Assembly: GCA_963575645.1 (NCBI GenBank)
Contig: OY754468.1
Span: 25,692,465 to 25,756,464 of the forward strand
Direction of reading: 5' to 3'
Source: Xanthostigma xanthostigma
Taxonomy: Eukaryota; Arthropoda; Insecta; Raphidioptera; Raphidiidae
Length of the DNA stretch: 64,000 nt
Both the position numbers and the translations under genes were made by a program. Positions 1-11,939 of the stretch are shown piece after piece. The notes below the pieces were generated by a model, which had not been told where the DNA came from, made no database searches, and was given only the letters and a program-made list of their open reading frames with translations. Each line of letters opens with the position of its first letter. The first letter of the stretch is position 1.

Positions 1-63
1 TGGAGGTTTTTTTTCTTTGTAGGGTATTGAAGTTCATGAAAGGGCATAATATACTAATTATAA

Positions 64-410
64 TCTATACTAATATATAAAGCTGAAGAGTTTGTTTGTT
101 TGTTTGTGTGGTTGAACACACTAATCTCAAGAACTACTGCTGCGAATTACAAAAATTGTTGGATAGCCCATTTATCGAGGAAGACTCTAGGCTATATAAT
201 ATCACGCTACGACCAATAGGAGCGGAGCAACAATGAAAAATAATAACTCAAAATTTGTCCGGCCGACAAAAACTTTTGAACGGTAACTCCGACCATCATG
301 AAATTTGGACAAAACATTCATCTCGGTAAACTAAGATGAATGTGCGTACTCATGTTTCTCCCCCCCCATTCGTTCTTTTGCACCCGGGTGAAACCGGGCG
401 GGACCGCTAG
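64..410 (+). mobile_element. Non-autonomous Helitron-like element
   Basis: The element begins with TCTATACTAATATATAAAG and ends with GGGACCGCTAG followed by T, which matches the TC...CTRR ends and the A/T insertion site of Helitrons. A short GC hairpin (CCCGGGTGAAACCGGG) lies just before the 3' end. The body has a (GTTT)n stretch and the line 'ACGACCAATAGGAGCGGAGC', shared with copies at 7380-7655 (minus) and 23155-23605 (plus). It encodes no protein. Assignment to the lepidopteran Helitron group is from memory of such ends; the sharing between copies is seen directly. Confidence 0.72.
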
Positions 411-1730
411 TTAAATATAATTTTATCCCTTTACAACCGATTCTATACGGGGGTCTATCGACATTTTTTTTTTTGCCGCGAAATACATTAATTTTTGTGA
501 ACGCAACCGGCTTCGCACGGTTATTCGTGCGGGTTATGTTCACAGTTAAGCAGGGGTAAACCACTTTTTTATTATTTTTTTTCTAGGTTCTTTGTTCTCT
601 AAATAATCAAATACAAAAAAAGTTACGCCGGTTGTAAATGGTTTGATATTTTGTTGTGTATTTGTATTTCATTTTTTGAATAATATTAGCGTATGTACAA
701 GAGTGTAATGAAGTATATTTTCGACTAGATGCAACATTATGTAAAAACGAACGCCAACGAGTTTTAGCAGTCACGCGAGTTAAAATTTGTATTATATTTT
801 TGAACTATCACGTCTGTAAAATAGCTGCTTTTCACTTCATTTTCAGTGCATTTTAAAGAATTGTGACATTTCAGTCTTAGCAAACATCTCTAATAGCAGT
901 AGGTCAGGTAGTCTGAGGAATTAGGCACCATAAATAACATAATATAAATAATACGATTGCATTGATACAGTACGCCTACCTTCGTTTTGCTCTACGCAGT
1001 AGTCTTAAATGGGTCATTTTACGACTGGTATACACGCATGCAAAGCAACTATTTTATAGTGGGGTCTGCAAACACGTATTTTTCCAGGTTCGAATTTGTT
1101 GAAAAAATTCTTTTTGTTGAAAAAAATACTTTATTACTAACAACAAAAAGTAGGTGCGCGTAAAAAGTTACACTTCTTTGTCGTGATTGAAATTAAATTT
1201 TTTATTTGCATGCAATTAATTTTTTGAAATAAAATATATACTACCTCTATTTTGTTGGTTTGCTGTTCTGTGCGTACGCCTTTTCTGCGCGCAATTTCAT
1301 TCTGTTAATTTTGATGTTACAGAGTGCGCGCGCATCTTAAAAATTCACTGCCATCATTTTTTCTTAACGCGCCGAAAGAAGTATAACTAAAAAATAACGC
1401 TAAAAATTGAACCTAAAAAGGGAATTTCAGTGGCTCCATTAAAAGCTTAAATAACAAAAAGAAACGTTAGCGACTTTGGAAGTAATTTTTATTCAAATTC
1501 AACTTAAAATTTGCAATGCTTACTACAAATTTTTTCAATTTATGGAACTTTCAAGTTCACCTGTATATTGTGCCATATTATTATTACATAATATTATGCA
1601 TGATTATATGGTTATGTCTTATTCCAGTGATTCTCAACCAATGTCAATAATCGATGCACAATTTTATAAGATTCATTCGTTTTTACCGTAAAATATGCAA
1701 TAATATGAATAAGTAATAACTAGATGGACC
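411..1730. other. AT-rich stretch without recognised gene
   Basis: Low-complexity AT-rich DNA. Apart from a fragment of a dispersed repeat at about 780-905, I see no coding signal; open frames are short and lack recognisable motifs. Confidence 0.6.
780..905 (+). repeat. Dispersed repeat fragment (AAAATAGCTG family)
   Basis: The core TAAAATAGCTGCTTTTCACTT, followed by a CAGTCTTAGCAAAC-like segment, recurs at 49960-50082, 61825-61870 and 63058-63168, and the core is also in the arms of the palindromic element at 49270-49551. In the fuller copies it follows TTTTTTGCACGT and ends near ATTGTAGG. No coding capacity; element class unknown. Confidence 0.5.
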
Positions 1731-1734
1731 TGGT

Positions 1735-2290
1735 GCAAAACTTTTTTGCTGGCGACTTAACACAGTCTTCAAAGATCAATGTTTTTGGCACAGGCTGTCG
1801 CCAAAAATTTTTTTGCCAACACAAAACTTTTTTACACGGGCTTTCGGGTTAGTTTTCAAAAATTCATTTTATATAGGCTCGCGGCGCAACTTACCGCTAT
1901 TTATTTACAAAAAACATTTTTGCATTTGTTTTTGACATAGTTTTCAAAGGTTGGCGTGTTTTGATACTCACCTGCCAAATTACCATAACAGGTGTACGCG
2001 AAACATTTTTCAATGTGTTTTCAGAATAGTTTTCCAAAATTGATGTGTTTTGATATTGTAATGTAGGACTACTCGGCTCTTCGAGCCTCGTAATATTAAT
2101 TCAAGTACAAAATTCGGGCCTGCGGCCCTCATAATTATCGTATTTCTGAAACAAAACTTTTTTGGCGTAATTTTCAAAGGTTGGTGAACATTGACATACG
2201 CCTGCCCAATTGCCATAACTGTCGTAAGCAAAACTTTTTTGAATGTGTCTGAAGTATAGTTTCCCAAGATAGATGTGTTTTGAAACAGAT
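1735..2290. repeat. Degenerate tandem repeat, about 230-bp unit
   Basis: Segments such as TTTTCAAAGGTTGGYG and CCAATTRCCATAAC recur about 230 bp apart (near 1935/2170 and 1975/2205), each followed by a GCAAAACTTTTTT-like and a GATGTGTTTTGA-like line. An earlier, more decayed unit starts near 1735. Open frames here simply follow the repeats. Confidence 0.5.
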
Positions 2291-2299
2291 TAAAGAAAT

Positions 2300-2373
2300 C
2301 TCCCAAAAGGCCCTCCTCTTTTCACTGCGCAAAAAAAACGCCTTCGCATCGGCAGGAACCCGTAATTGTTTTT
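2300..2373 (+). repeat. Direct repeat flanking the satellite block (left copy)
   Basis: The line CCCAAAAGGCCCTCCTCTTT up to CCCGTAATTG is repeated with modest divergence at 3668-3748, on the far side of the tandem array. The pair brackets the array, so array and modules probably sit inside one older repeat. Confidence 0.5.
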
Positions 2374-2565
2374 AAAAAAATTGGTTGTCTGTAAAGTCGG
2401 TTTACGGACGATAGTTTTACGTGATAACGTATTCCGCTCGAATATCATATTTAATAATACATTACTGCGCTCTCGCTTGCTCGCACAGGGTCAGGCGGAA
2501 CGTTACACTTTTTCGTGCGTGCAGCTGGTGTTTCATCACTTTATAAGACGTTATCCCGTCAAAAA
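2374..2565 (+). mobile_element. Modular repeat, left and right end modules nearly abutting
   Basis: The left module (2374-2436, containing TTGGTTGTCTGTAAAGTCGG and TTTACGTGATAACGTATTCCG-like sequence) and the right module (2484-2565, CACAGGGTCAGGCGGAACG through TTATAAGACGTTATCCCGTC) match the ends of the longer elements at 13941-14650 and 16503-18836. Here almost all the interior is missing. The GTGATAACGT / ACGTTATCAC lines near the two ends make a short terminal inverted similarity. Class not identified. Confidence 0.55.
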
Positions 2566-2568
2566 CTT

Positions 2569-3455
2569 AGTCCGCCATCTTTAGAAGTCCGCCATATTGG
2601 ATTTAGAGTGACGTCACTTTTTTTTCGAGTTATTCTCAGCAAGCCCTTTCATTTGATACCCATATTGTAGGAAAGCATAATAAAATTAGTCCGCCGTCTT
2701 TAGAAGTCCGCCATATTGGATTTAGAGTGACGTCACTTTATTTTTCAAGTTATTCTCAGCAAGCCCTTTCATTTGATACCCATATTGTAGGAAAGCATAA
2801 TAAAATTAGTCCGCCATCTTTAGAAGTCTGCCATATTGGATTTAGAGTGACGTAATTTAGTTTTCGAGTTATTCTCAGCAAGCCCTTTCATTTGATACCC
2901 ATATTGTAGGAAAGCATAATAAAATTAGTCCGCCGTCTTTAGAAGTCTGCCATATTGGATTTAGAGTGACGTCACTTTATTTTTCGAGTTATTTTCAGCA
3001 CGCCCTTTCATTTGATACCCATATTGTAGGAAACCATAAAAAACTTAGTCCGCCATCTTTAGAAGTCCGCCATATTGGTTTTAGACTGACGTCACTTTAT
3101 TTTTCGCGTTATTCTCAGCAAGTCCTTTCATTTGATACCCATATTGTAGGAAAGCATAATAAACTTAGTCCGCCATCTTTAGAAGTCCGCCATATTGGAT
3201 TTAGAGTGACGTCACTTTATTTTTCGAGTTATTCTCAGTAAGCCCTTTCATTTGATACCCATATTGTAGGAAAGCATAATAAAATTAGTCCGCCATCTTT
3301 AGAAGTCCGCCATATTGGATTAAGAGTGACGTCACTTTATTTTTCGAGTCATTCTCAGAAAGCCCTTTCATTTGATACCCATATTGTAGGAAAGCATAAT
3401 AAAATTAGTCCGCCATCTTTAGAAGTCCGCCATATTGGATTTAGAGTGACGTCAC
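2569..3455 (+). repeat. Tandem array of a 119/120-bp unit, about eight copies
   Basis: Units start with AGTCCGCCATCTTTAGAAGT near 2569, 2689, 2808, 2927, 3046, 3166, 3286 and 3406. Each unit holds GCCATATTGGATTTAGAGTG, then TGACGTCAC in most copies (one reads TGACGTAAT), then CCCTTTCATTTGATACCC. Copies differ by scattered substitutions. TGACGTCA is the cAMP-response-element palindrome; whether it is bound is unknown. A 91-codon open frame (2966-3241) arises only from the periodicity. A related line occurs near 63350-63385, and an inverted, diverged version near 10150-10420. Confidence 0.9.
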
Positions 3456-3570
3456 ACAGCTAACCATGCATTGTCATTCAAACTAAACGTGTATACAAAT
3501 TTTCATCTCAATCGGTTGATGATATCTGCTTCAAAATTACCGAAGGCATTCTAGTCGCTCACTTAGTAAC

Positions 3571-3665
3571 GTTAGGAACGTTACACTTTTTCGTGCATGC
3601 AGCCGGTGTTTCATCTTTTTATTTTGACGTGATTCATCAATTTATAAGACGTTATCACGTCAAAA
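3571..3665 (+). repeat. Right-end module of the modular repeat family
   Basis: GTTAGGAACGTTACACTTTT followed by GCAGCCGGTGTTTCATC and ending CGTTATCACGTCAAAA matches the right ends at 14488-14650 and 18684-18836. No left module adjoins it, so this is a solo or rearranged end. Confidence 0.55.
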
Positions 3666-3667
3666 TA

Positions 3668-3748
3668 TGCCCCAAAAGGCCCTCACCTTTTCAATATGCA
3701 AAAAATAAACGCAATCGCATCAACACGACCCCGTAATTGCTTTTTAAA
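3668..3748 (+). repeat. Direct repeat flanking the satellite block (right copy)
   Basis: Partner of 2300-2373, recognised by CCCAAAAGGCCCTCACCTTT and CCCCGTAATTGCTTTTTAAA. Confidence 0.5.
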
Positions 3749-5078
3749 CGTGTTTTTTTGACGTGTTGGCAAGGATTTTAACATACAGTATTAATTTGTA
3801 CCCGAAATGCTGGTACAGATTGCAGTCGACATTTTTGCGATCACTGTTTTTTCTTTGACGTAATGAAAAGAAACAGATATTTTGGAGAGCGTATCCACAA
3901 TCCATCTCGATAGAGATCAATGCTTTTATATAGTCAATGACTTATATTCTTATAAAACCTCTTAGAATCTAACCTTCAAAGAAATGTCAAATTTTGTTAA
4001 AAAATTGAATATAATTTTATTATACAATCTGCATATTATTATGTATTTTAAACATTCTTCCAGGGTTTGCTCAATGAACAGATTTTCTATTTTATTGGTT
4101 TTAAATTAGTTTTTATAATGAATTTATGTATCCACTTACACAAACTGTGTTCCATGATGAATTTTATGTCATAGACAATTTATAATGCTCTACTTTACTA
4201 TTTTTTATATTTTGAATAAGATTCTTAGTCAATAATGCGAAATTAAGTGTGTTTGCATGTATTTATAAAAGCAATCAATACGTACCTAAACTCGGTATTA
4301 AATTTACAAAAGCTTCAAAAATGTAATTTTAAAGTTATTTATTTATATTATACGATGTTAATATTTATTAAGTATTCTTTTAGCACAACCCGCAACTAAT
4401 TATAAGGTTCTCCTGTTGTATTTATTTCGCTAATCCATTGTACATAGGTGGGCGTTTTTCATAAAAACTTGTATGGTGTTAATATAAGTAGTGTTACACA
4501 ATTTAGAATAAATAAGATTTGTCTAGATAAGTTTTTTACTTGAAACTTTTACTGATTATAAATATTGCACGTATAATCCTTTTTTTGTGCCAGGGAAACT
4601 CTTAAGATTTCGCAGCATCTCCCAAAATTAGAATGTTATAACTTATATTTAAAGAATCATTTATTCGGAATTTCGTTTCATTCAAGTTTGACACATTTTA
4701 GGTACTTGTTATTTCAGCTTAAAACCAATATTCACTGTGTATAATAGTATGAACAAAAATTTATATTTCAAACGGTCACTATTTCAATTCAATTTCCTAA
4801 AAATAATAATGTATCCATTACTTATCTCCAGTAGGTATTGTCAAGAAAAGGCGACAGCTTATTTGCATATCTGAGTCAAAGTAATATTAGTAGCAGGCAA
4901 AAACTTTCGTACACATATTCCGACATTTAACGCATAACTGCAGGTTGATATGTATTATGTGAATATTCATTATTAGACATTATATTTTGATAACCTGAAA
5001 CTAACCTTACAAATGTCAGATTCCATTTTATGAAAAGATTTAAATATCAGCTTTGATTGTTTAAACTGAAAATATGTA
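3749..5078. other. AT-rich stretch, nothing recognised
   Basis: Very AT-rich, with stop codons in all frames. I see no repeat ends, RNA gene or coding motif. Confidence 0.6.
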
Positions 5079-5549
5079 TCAATTGTATAGTTTTATTAGC
5101 ATAACACAGAAACATATTTGACAGATTCATTGTTGAATTTTACATTCATTATTTGAACATTTCAAAATTCAAAAACTTGACATTCAAATACTTTCTGCAT
5201 AATATATTATGTTTAATCCATAAATATTGATATCTGGAAAAAGAGGACAAAATATTTTATATAATTTCTGGATTGACATCGAACCATAGTGCTATAAGCC
5301 TATATAACACTGTCAGTGAAAGCAACAATCAATTGTTAGTTTTATTAGCATAACACAGAAAAATATTTGACACAATCATTGTTGAATTTTACTTTCATTA
5401 TTTGAACACTGACATTTCAAAATTCAAAAACTTGACATTCAAATACTTGCATATAATATGTTTAGTCCATAAATATTGATATCTGAAAAAAGAGGACAAA
5501 ATATTTTATAATTTAATTTCTGAATTGACAATGACATCGAATAATACTG
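5079..5549 (+). repeat. Two-copy tandem duplication, about 252-bp period
   Basis: TAGTTTTATTAGCATAACAC starts both copies (near 5088 and 5337). Both continue through TTCAAAAACTTGACATTCAA and AAAAGAGGACAAAATATTTT to a GACATCGAA line. They differ by small indels and substitutions. Noncoding. Confidence 0.8.
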
Positions 5550-5989
5550 TTCATAACCACAAAACCTTTTAGTTTATCCACTGTCAGAATATAATATATT
5601 GAAATGACCAAAATGTCACTTATTTGAAGAAAAATCTTGTACACAACCTGCACGCTAATATTTATCCCGTTAAGTTATAACCATTTAACCTATTTCGTTT
5701 ATTTTTGTAGAATATATTTTTGTCATTAGCCATTTTGATTTCTACAGATGACATAATATTTTGTATGGACAAAAAGGAGTATAGTGTATATTTTGTGTGT
5801 TTATTTTTGGAATATATTCGGTCAAAAACCGTATGGAAACTATGAATCGATATTCAATAAGCATTTAATTACAACACAGTCATCCTGTAGCTGGCAATTA
5901 TCTCTTAATTTTCTATATAAAACATAAATTTAACATGCCTCGAATAATTTAAATGTTCGCGGTATTTTGACTTTCGTTTGTTGTCACAG
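5550..5989. other. AT-rich stretch, nothing recognised
   Basis: No repeat boundary, RNA gene or coding motif seen. Confidence 0.55.
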
Positions 5990-7130
5990 CTTTAGTCGGG
6001 TGTATTTTTAAAGTTTGCGAGCTAAATTCTAAGTGTCGACTACGCGCGACCATTATTAGACAATCTAAAATTGCCATTTCATTCATATTTGTTAAAATAT
6101 GTACGCTCAACAATTACGTTGCTGAAAATTACCAATTTCTTTACGTCAACTGACAGCTCATCAAAGGGAAATAATTTCATTATCTATTGTTTTCAATTCA
6201 AATGTCAAATTCTAGCTATTGAAAACAGAAGCGAAATACTTTCTATTGCATCTCTCTTGCACGCATTACGTATACGTCTGCCCCTTGGCGGTTTTAAGAT
6301 TTGAATATTTATCATTAAAATTCGGTTAATCGGGCGTCGGGTGTCTCTCAAAAGATTCTACATTTCTCAATTTACATAATGTTGACAAAAAGTTTCGATC
6401 CAAATTCCACAATGATGCTTTTTTATGCGATTCAAACGCAAAGTGACAGCTAAAAATTTTTCAATTTTTAGACAGTCAGTTATTTTTAATTTCGATATTC
6501 AAACAAAAATTGTCTCATTTCGCCGAACGAATACGCGACAAACAATAATTTTTCTGTCTCACTCGTACTTGAAGATAGTTCAGCGACGTGAGTCATACAA
6601 TAGTCTCGATTCGTCGTCGCATGTTAAATTTCCGTAAAGGTTAGACGGTGCTCTTTTCGAAATTTTGACATGGTCCTAGCGAAACCCACCGCTTCACAGT
6701 CATAGGAACCGTGAAAAAAATCAATCACGCCGACTTTTGTCGGCGAATAAATCGCCATAAAAAAGTCGTTTTCAACGCTTCTTTTGCACTTTCGAGTTAG
6801 ATTTTTTCATTGTGCATCGTTTAAAACGCGTCTCGACGTTGTCCGATAAATATCGAGCGAGATATGAGCGATTTCCCGCGCCGGGTTAATCTTATGGAAA
6901 ATTTTATTTCGACAAAAATCGACCGAATTTCAGCCGAAAACCGTCCAGACTCGCATCTCATCGAAAGAGCGCAAAAATGTCGTCAGTTTCCGATAAAATT
7001 CAACCGCGAGCGATTTTTTCTCGATTTTAGCCGAGCGTTTGAAAAGTCGTCCCCGTGTTATCCTTACCTACGCGAGGGTCCACTTTGAAAAATCACAGGG
7101 GCTACGCCCCTCAAATGCAAGACACGCCAA
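5990..7130. other. CpG-rich block of unknown nature
   Basis: This block stands out from its AT-rich surroundings by many CG dinucleotides, especially TCGA/CGA/CGCG words at 6640-7080. Several open frames occur on the plus strand (6071-6304, 6425-6637, 6864-7088), but none shows a recognisable domain and they are not collinear. Possibilities are a CpG-rich promoter or first-exon region, or the interior of an old mobile element. A line GGGGCTACGCCCCTC at about 7099-7113 makes a small hairpin. I do not call a gene. Confidence 0.4.
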
Positions 7131-7379
7131 AAGCCTATTCGAAATTTCAAATAGTCCTCTCTGACCAATTTTTTGGATGAATTTTTTCCTCCAACCACTT
7201 CCAATTCCATAAACTTGCAAAATTTTTTTTTTCAAAATTAAGCGTTTTAATTAATAGAGATTTAACGGTAGAGTGCACAGCGTCCTATCGGAAGACCGCT
7301 GCAACATTTGATTTTTAGCAGGACCGGATTTCTGTACAAGAGTACTTACAGAAACGCTCCTGGCAGCATAATATAATCA

Positions 7380-7655
7380 CTGTCGGTCCCGCCCGGTTTC
7401 ACCCGAGTGCAAAAGAACGAATGGAGGGAGGACATAAGTACGCACGTTCATCTTAGTTTACCGAGATGAATGTTGTGTCCAAATTTCATGATGATCGGAG
7501 TTACCGTTCAAAAGTTTTTGTCACACGGACAAATTTTGAATTATATTTTGCTACATTTTTCATTGATGCTCCGCTCCAATTGGTCGTAGCGTGATATAAT
7601 ATAGCTTATAACCTTCCTCGATATTAAATGGACTATCCAACAAACTATAGATTTA
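7380..7655 (-). mobile_element. Helitron-like remnant, same family as 64-410
   Basis: Read on the minus strand, the end is AAACCGGGCGGGACCG, but the final CTAG has been lost. GGAGCGGAGCATCAATGAA and the TTGGATAG line match the first copy. The 5' start is truncated or diverged near 7655. Confidence 0.65.
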
Positions 7656-8014
7656 TATTGTCTCCTTATGAAATTCCATTTTTTATGTCTTGAATAATGT
7701 GAAAAATTTATTTTTACTCGTCCTTACATTGTTAACAGTAGTGTTTTGATAGTGTACCAAGTTTCGTCAGAATTGACCGATTTTTCAGTAGGTACGTAAA
7801 TATCTGTATTTGGCATCTTTGTAGAGCTTTTGGAAATAAATGATTAGGTATGTTATTATTGTTTTAACTCGAAAATATACGGATAGATATAAATTCTGAA
7901 ATCGCATTATCTTATCTAGATAACACATGAAATATCAGAAAAACTTGTTAAAAAACGAAATAAACGACAGAGGTTCCCATTAAAATTCTATTGTAATTAT
8001 GAGATTCTTGTGTG
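7656..8014. other. AT-rich stretch, nothing recognised
   Basis: No motif or repeat end noticed. Confidence 0.5.
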
Positions 8015-8470
8015 AAGGCCGCTACATACGAGACTAGCGACATTGCTAGAAACACTGCTGGGACTCTTGCTGGCCGTCAGGCTGACTACGAGGCTTGAAA
8101 TTACGTCACTGTGGGCTCGCCTGCTAGCTCACAAGATGGATTTTAAAATTACAACGGGGTCTATTTTTCTTGCCTAGTCCTCTGCTTGCTCTGTGCAAAA
8201 ACCAATCAGGAAACAGTATCTTGTCACGTGGGCGACATGAACAAACGCCTACAAACCAACACTGTGCCATAGTGTGTGTTCTGTTCAGAGATAATAAACG
8301 TCAACTTTTGTTGCCATTCTATCAATGCACGCGCATCGAACCTACCTACAAAGCAACCTTTGAATACATGCTTCGTGTGAAGCGAACACATTAAAGCCAT
8401 CACTAAAACCAACGCTTGAAAACTAGCAGTTAAATCTAGCGGCAAAACCAGTATCGTGTGCAGCGGCCTT
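8015..8470. mobile_element. MITE-like element with AAGGCCGCT terminal inverted repeats
   Basis: The left end AAGGCCGCTACATACGAGAC and the reverse complement of the right end AAGGCCGCTGCACACGATAC match at most of about 20 positions, and a CTAG-containing line follows on both sides. The interior is less AT-rich and carries open frames on both strands (8170-8394 plus, 8224-8517 minus) without any recognisable domain. I could not find a convincing target-site duplication, so the superfamily is open. Confidence 0.6.
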
Positions 8471-9792
8471 AAGACAAACTTCATAATGAAAACTGCAGCA
8501 GTGGCGTTTATTTGCAACGTTATTTGGTACCCTGATATTGAAAAGGTTGAGAGTCACTGATATAGTGAAGTAGTATAGCACTGGAGGTGTATAATATGAC
8601 TTGGGGGAGCAGATTGTGTAGATTGTCTTTAAAATTGAACAATATAACTGAAGATTATATTGGATAAAATTTACTATAGTCGTATTCTAGAATTATAGAT
8701 GATAACCTACGTGTAGGTAAAATGGTAGGTTCGCTTTAAATTTATCGTTATGCTGTGAATAATATGAGTCAGATATGATCGTTATACAAACCAGTTAGGT
8801 TTTAGAATCATGTTTTTGCCTGTTGACAGAATTCATGAAGCTTATATAAAAGCGGTATATCTATTCTGCATTTTATTTGTCTTCAGACGCAGTGGCATTC
8901 TATTATCTACTCGCTCGTGTATCTATATACGCAAATGTAGTTTAGAAAACTACAAAGTCAAACACTCCTATGTTTGTATTCATAAATAAAATACTGTATG
9001 TTCAGATAAGCTGATTGAATATAACGGGCTCTATTTTTTTTATTTAAGGGGGTGTTATGGTTTAGAAATTTGAGAACATCGATTTTTGTGCAGTTTTAAA
9101 GTTTAGACCTTTAGGAATACGTCCTCAAGAGGACTTTTCAAAATTCGAATTATTTTCATAGGTACAGTGACTTTGGTGACGGTAGACATTGCTCCACTAC
9201 CTGAGTAGTCAAACTTTATACGCTTTTTTCTGGAAACTACTTTTTTCGATCTGGTTGACATGATATATCTCAAGTTTTACTCAAACGATTTACTTGAAAA
9301 ATTAGTGAAAATCTTCTTTGTATATCCCTCTATAGTCGGGACCATAGATTTTGGATTTTTTTTTACTACTTATGTTTAAAAATTCGGAAAGGTCAAAGAA
9401 CAGGGGTCAAAAATTTTTTTTACTTCGAATCGTCGCCATTTTGCGAACAAATTTTTAAATTTTATTTCCAAGGTCCAGACAATAGAGACGTCTTTACTAA
9501 TCAAGTTTTTTTGATTCGGACCACTACAAGGGCTGGAAACATGTCAACCAGGACGCTTCTTTTTTTTTAGCCCCTACTTCACTAGCCTGTAACTCTTCGA
9601 AATTTTGCTTTTTTTTGGTGAATTTTTTGTATTCTTAAAACGACAATAAATACCTTGTAAAAGATAGATACTAAAAATGTTTTTAATTATTGTTTTATCC
9701 TACTCGCAAAAACGCTTAAAATATAGACCTTTAGACCTTTAGTTTGTGTCAAATCTTACGATCAAATTTTGACTAGATCTAATTATCTAGAG
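8471..9792. other. No gene recognised; possible decayed repeat at about 9045-9700
   Basis: 8471-9040 is plain AT-rich DNA. From GGGGGTGTTATGGTTTAGAA at 9049 to about 9700 the wording (runs of T, AATTTTTTT, repeated 'AGACCTTTAG') looks like interspersed-repeat sequence, but I see no second copy here and no termini. Confidence 0.35.
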
Positions 9793-10089
9793 CAGTGATG
9801 TAAAGATACGGTCCGCTAGCCGCATCCGGCCCTGAAGCCATCTCAATACGGCCCGCGACCAGATTATATTCAGTTAGGAATGGAGATAGCATTCGTTGCC
9901 AGTACGAATTTTTAATATTGCTGGATTCTCAAGCTCAAGATAATTTACCCTTTTTATTACCTTTGTATGTAAATTGATTTAAACTAAATAAACATTTTAA
10001 TTAGTGTGTGTTTTAGTTTTTAAGCCTGGCCCGCTAACACACCCTTTATCTTATAAATGGTCCTTTAGAAAAATCAGTCGACACCCCTG
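9793..10089. mobile_element. hAT-type MITE with 8-bp target duplication
   Basis: Ends are CAGTGATGT on the left and, reverse-complemented, CAGGGGTGT on the right, which is the hAT terminal pattern. The flanking octamers ATCTAGAG (9785-9792) and ATATAGAG (10090-10097) match at seven of eight positions, as expected of an aged 8-bp duplication. GGCCCGC lines near both ends are typical of insect hAT MITEs. At 297 bp it has no coding capacity and would need a transposase from elsewhere. Confidence 0.75.
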
Positions 10090-10149
10090 ATATAGAGTTT
10101 TGAAGTTTTGCACATGTGTATAATTTTAGTGACAATGTGTAAACCTAAT

Positions 10150-10420
10150 ATTATGGCGGGCGCCTCAGGATGTCGGATTGCCTTTTTTTCGCAACCATTT
10201 TGGCATGGATACCAAATGAAAGAGTTTGACGAGTGAAATACGATTAGCTATGGGACGTCATTGTAAATCGAATATGGCGGACGCCCCAAAATGGCGGATT
10301 ACTTATTTCTCCACAACTCTCTTGACACGAATATCAAATAAAAGTGTTTGACGAGTGGAATACGATAAGCTATATGTATGACGTCTTTGTAAATCCAATA
10401 TGAAAGACGCCACGTATCCG
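10150..10420 (-). repeat. Diverged two-copy relative of the 119-bp satellite unit
   Basis: On the minus strand two units of roughly 118 bp can be read, each with a TCCGCCATTTTG or similar line, an ACTCGTCAAACACTTTTATT-like line and a GACGTCAT/GACGTCCC box. The wording parallels the 2569-3455 units (CCGCCAT, CATATTGGATTTA, TTTCATTTGATA) but is much diverged. Confidence 0.5.
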
Positions 10421-11939
10421 ATCGATTTGAAAAGAACACATATATATTCCCGATGACAATATATGATTTAATCGTTTTTAGAATTGAATAATCAATTAAT
10501 TTTAATAAACTACTGTCTAGATAGTAAAAATTTTGAAAAACTAAAAAGTACAAAATAAAATATTAGTAAAATTTTATAAAAAGGAAAAAATTAATTTTTA
10601 GTAACTTTGGTTCATAGTAATAAAAGAATATAAACGACCACAGAAGTTACCGTCCACAATTTTATAATTATGAACCTAAATTATTAAACATTGTACTCGT
10701 ATGTTCTTTTTAGTACATTTCAATAAAAGCTTGTCTTAAAAAAGTTTTTTTTTTACTAATATTTGTTGTGATAAATTGATTTTCAATTATTGGAACAAAA
10801 GTTGTTGGGGATTTCATTTGTCAGTGTTGGTAATCATGTACTACAAGCTGAGATGCTAGTATAGGTTTAGTGCTTAATATGTCCGACCTGTGATGAACAC
10901 AAACCAGTGGATTACTGTCGCTTCAGTTTGGCTTTCTGATCCCAGATTGATGTTTGTTTAATTACTCCTGCCATCTAAAGTTTTCGGTCGCTCGAATTAT
11001 CTACAATTGACTAGTAGAATATAGGTACATCAAGAAATGGCATACGATGGCTTTGAACTGAAATTTACGTGAAAGTAAAGCATTTACACTTTCCAATGGT
11101 TGTGCATCCGATTCAAGCAGCTCTAGATACTGAATAAAAAGAAATGGGCTGGGAACACACGACTGCGAACACCGATCGGGAGTCAGAACGAATCTGACCT
11201 TAGTTCAGACAAATTTTCCATTTAAAACTGTTTTTTTTTTTTAATTTTGATTAGCATCTCAGCTTTCTCAAGGCATTGCGATTTGGTCGCCTAGAATCTA
11301 GATACGCTTTTTGTATGAATTATAATATTTTGCATTTTATTTGGAGTTTGATCTTCAGAATAGTGTACGAAATTTATAAAAAATTAAATATTCTTAATAT
11401 TCATGGTCAAAAAAACATTATCAAATATTCTATTTTATTTAGATATGAACCCAATTTTTGATAAATATACCTATATATTTTAATTTGTTGTTTCTTGTTT
11501 GTTTTTTTTTATATTTTTCTTAAAACCACTTTTTGATTTATCTGCATTTATGTTTCGACTGTGTTAAATCACTTTTAAACTAATAAATGTACTTATTGTT
11601 GAGATTAGACATAGTACACACTCATTTGTAAAATTTGATGTGGTCGGGTGTGAAACAGTTTGAAATTCTGATTTTTCCCCTAAACTAGCATTTTGCTTCC
11701 ACCACATATTCCTTAGCTTCCACCATATTGTCATTTAAATCATTGTTTTATTGTATCTTTTGCAATATTCAACGTAATAGGAAGTACGACTACAGTATTA
11801 TTAGAATTAACATTTATGATATTATTTTATTATAGGGTAGCATAATAAGATAAGCCTTTTAAGCATTGTGATATATTTTCTTTTATTTTAATGCTGTAAT
11901 GATTTCTGAAATATATAAATAAACATAGGTATAATATAA
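10421..11939. other. AT-rich stretch, nothing recognised
   Basis: Strongly AT-rich. Short open frames at 10299-10553 (minus) and 11276-11461 (plus) have biased, low-complexity translations and no motifs. Confidence 0.55.

Noticed and set aside
2966..3241. 91-codon open frame with internally repeated protein
   Set aside because: It is the 119/120-bp tandem array read in one frame; one unit change destroys it and there is no start context or homology.
2569..3455. CRISPR-like array
   Set aside because: Units are contiguous without unique spacers and the context is an animal genome.
8170..8517. Overlapping open frames on both strands
   Set aside because: They lie within an inverted-repeat MITE, have no domains and overlap antisense.
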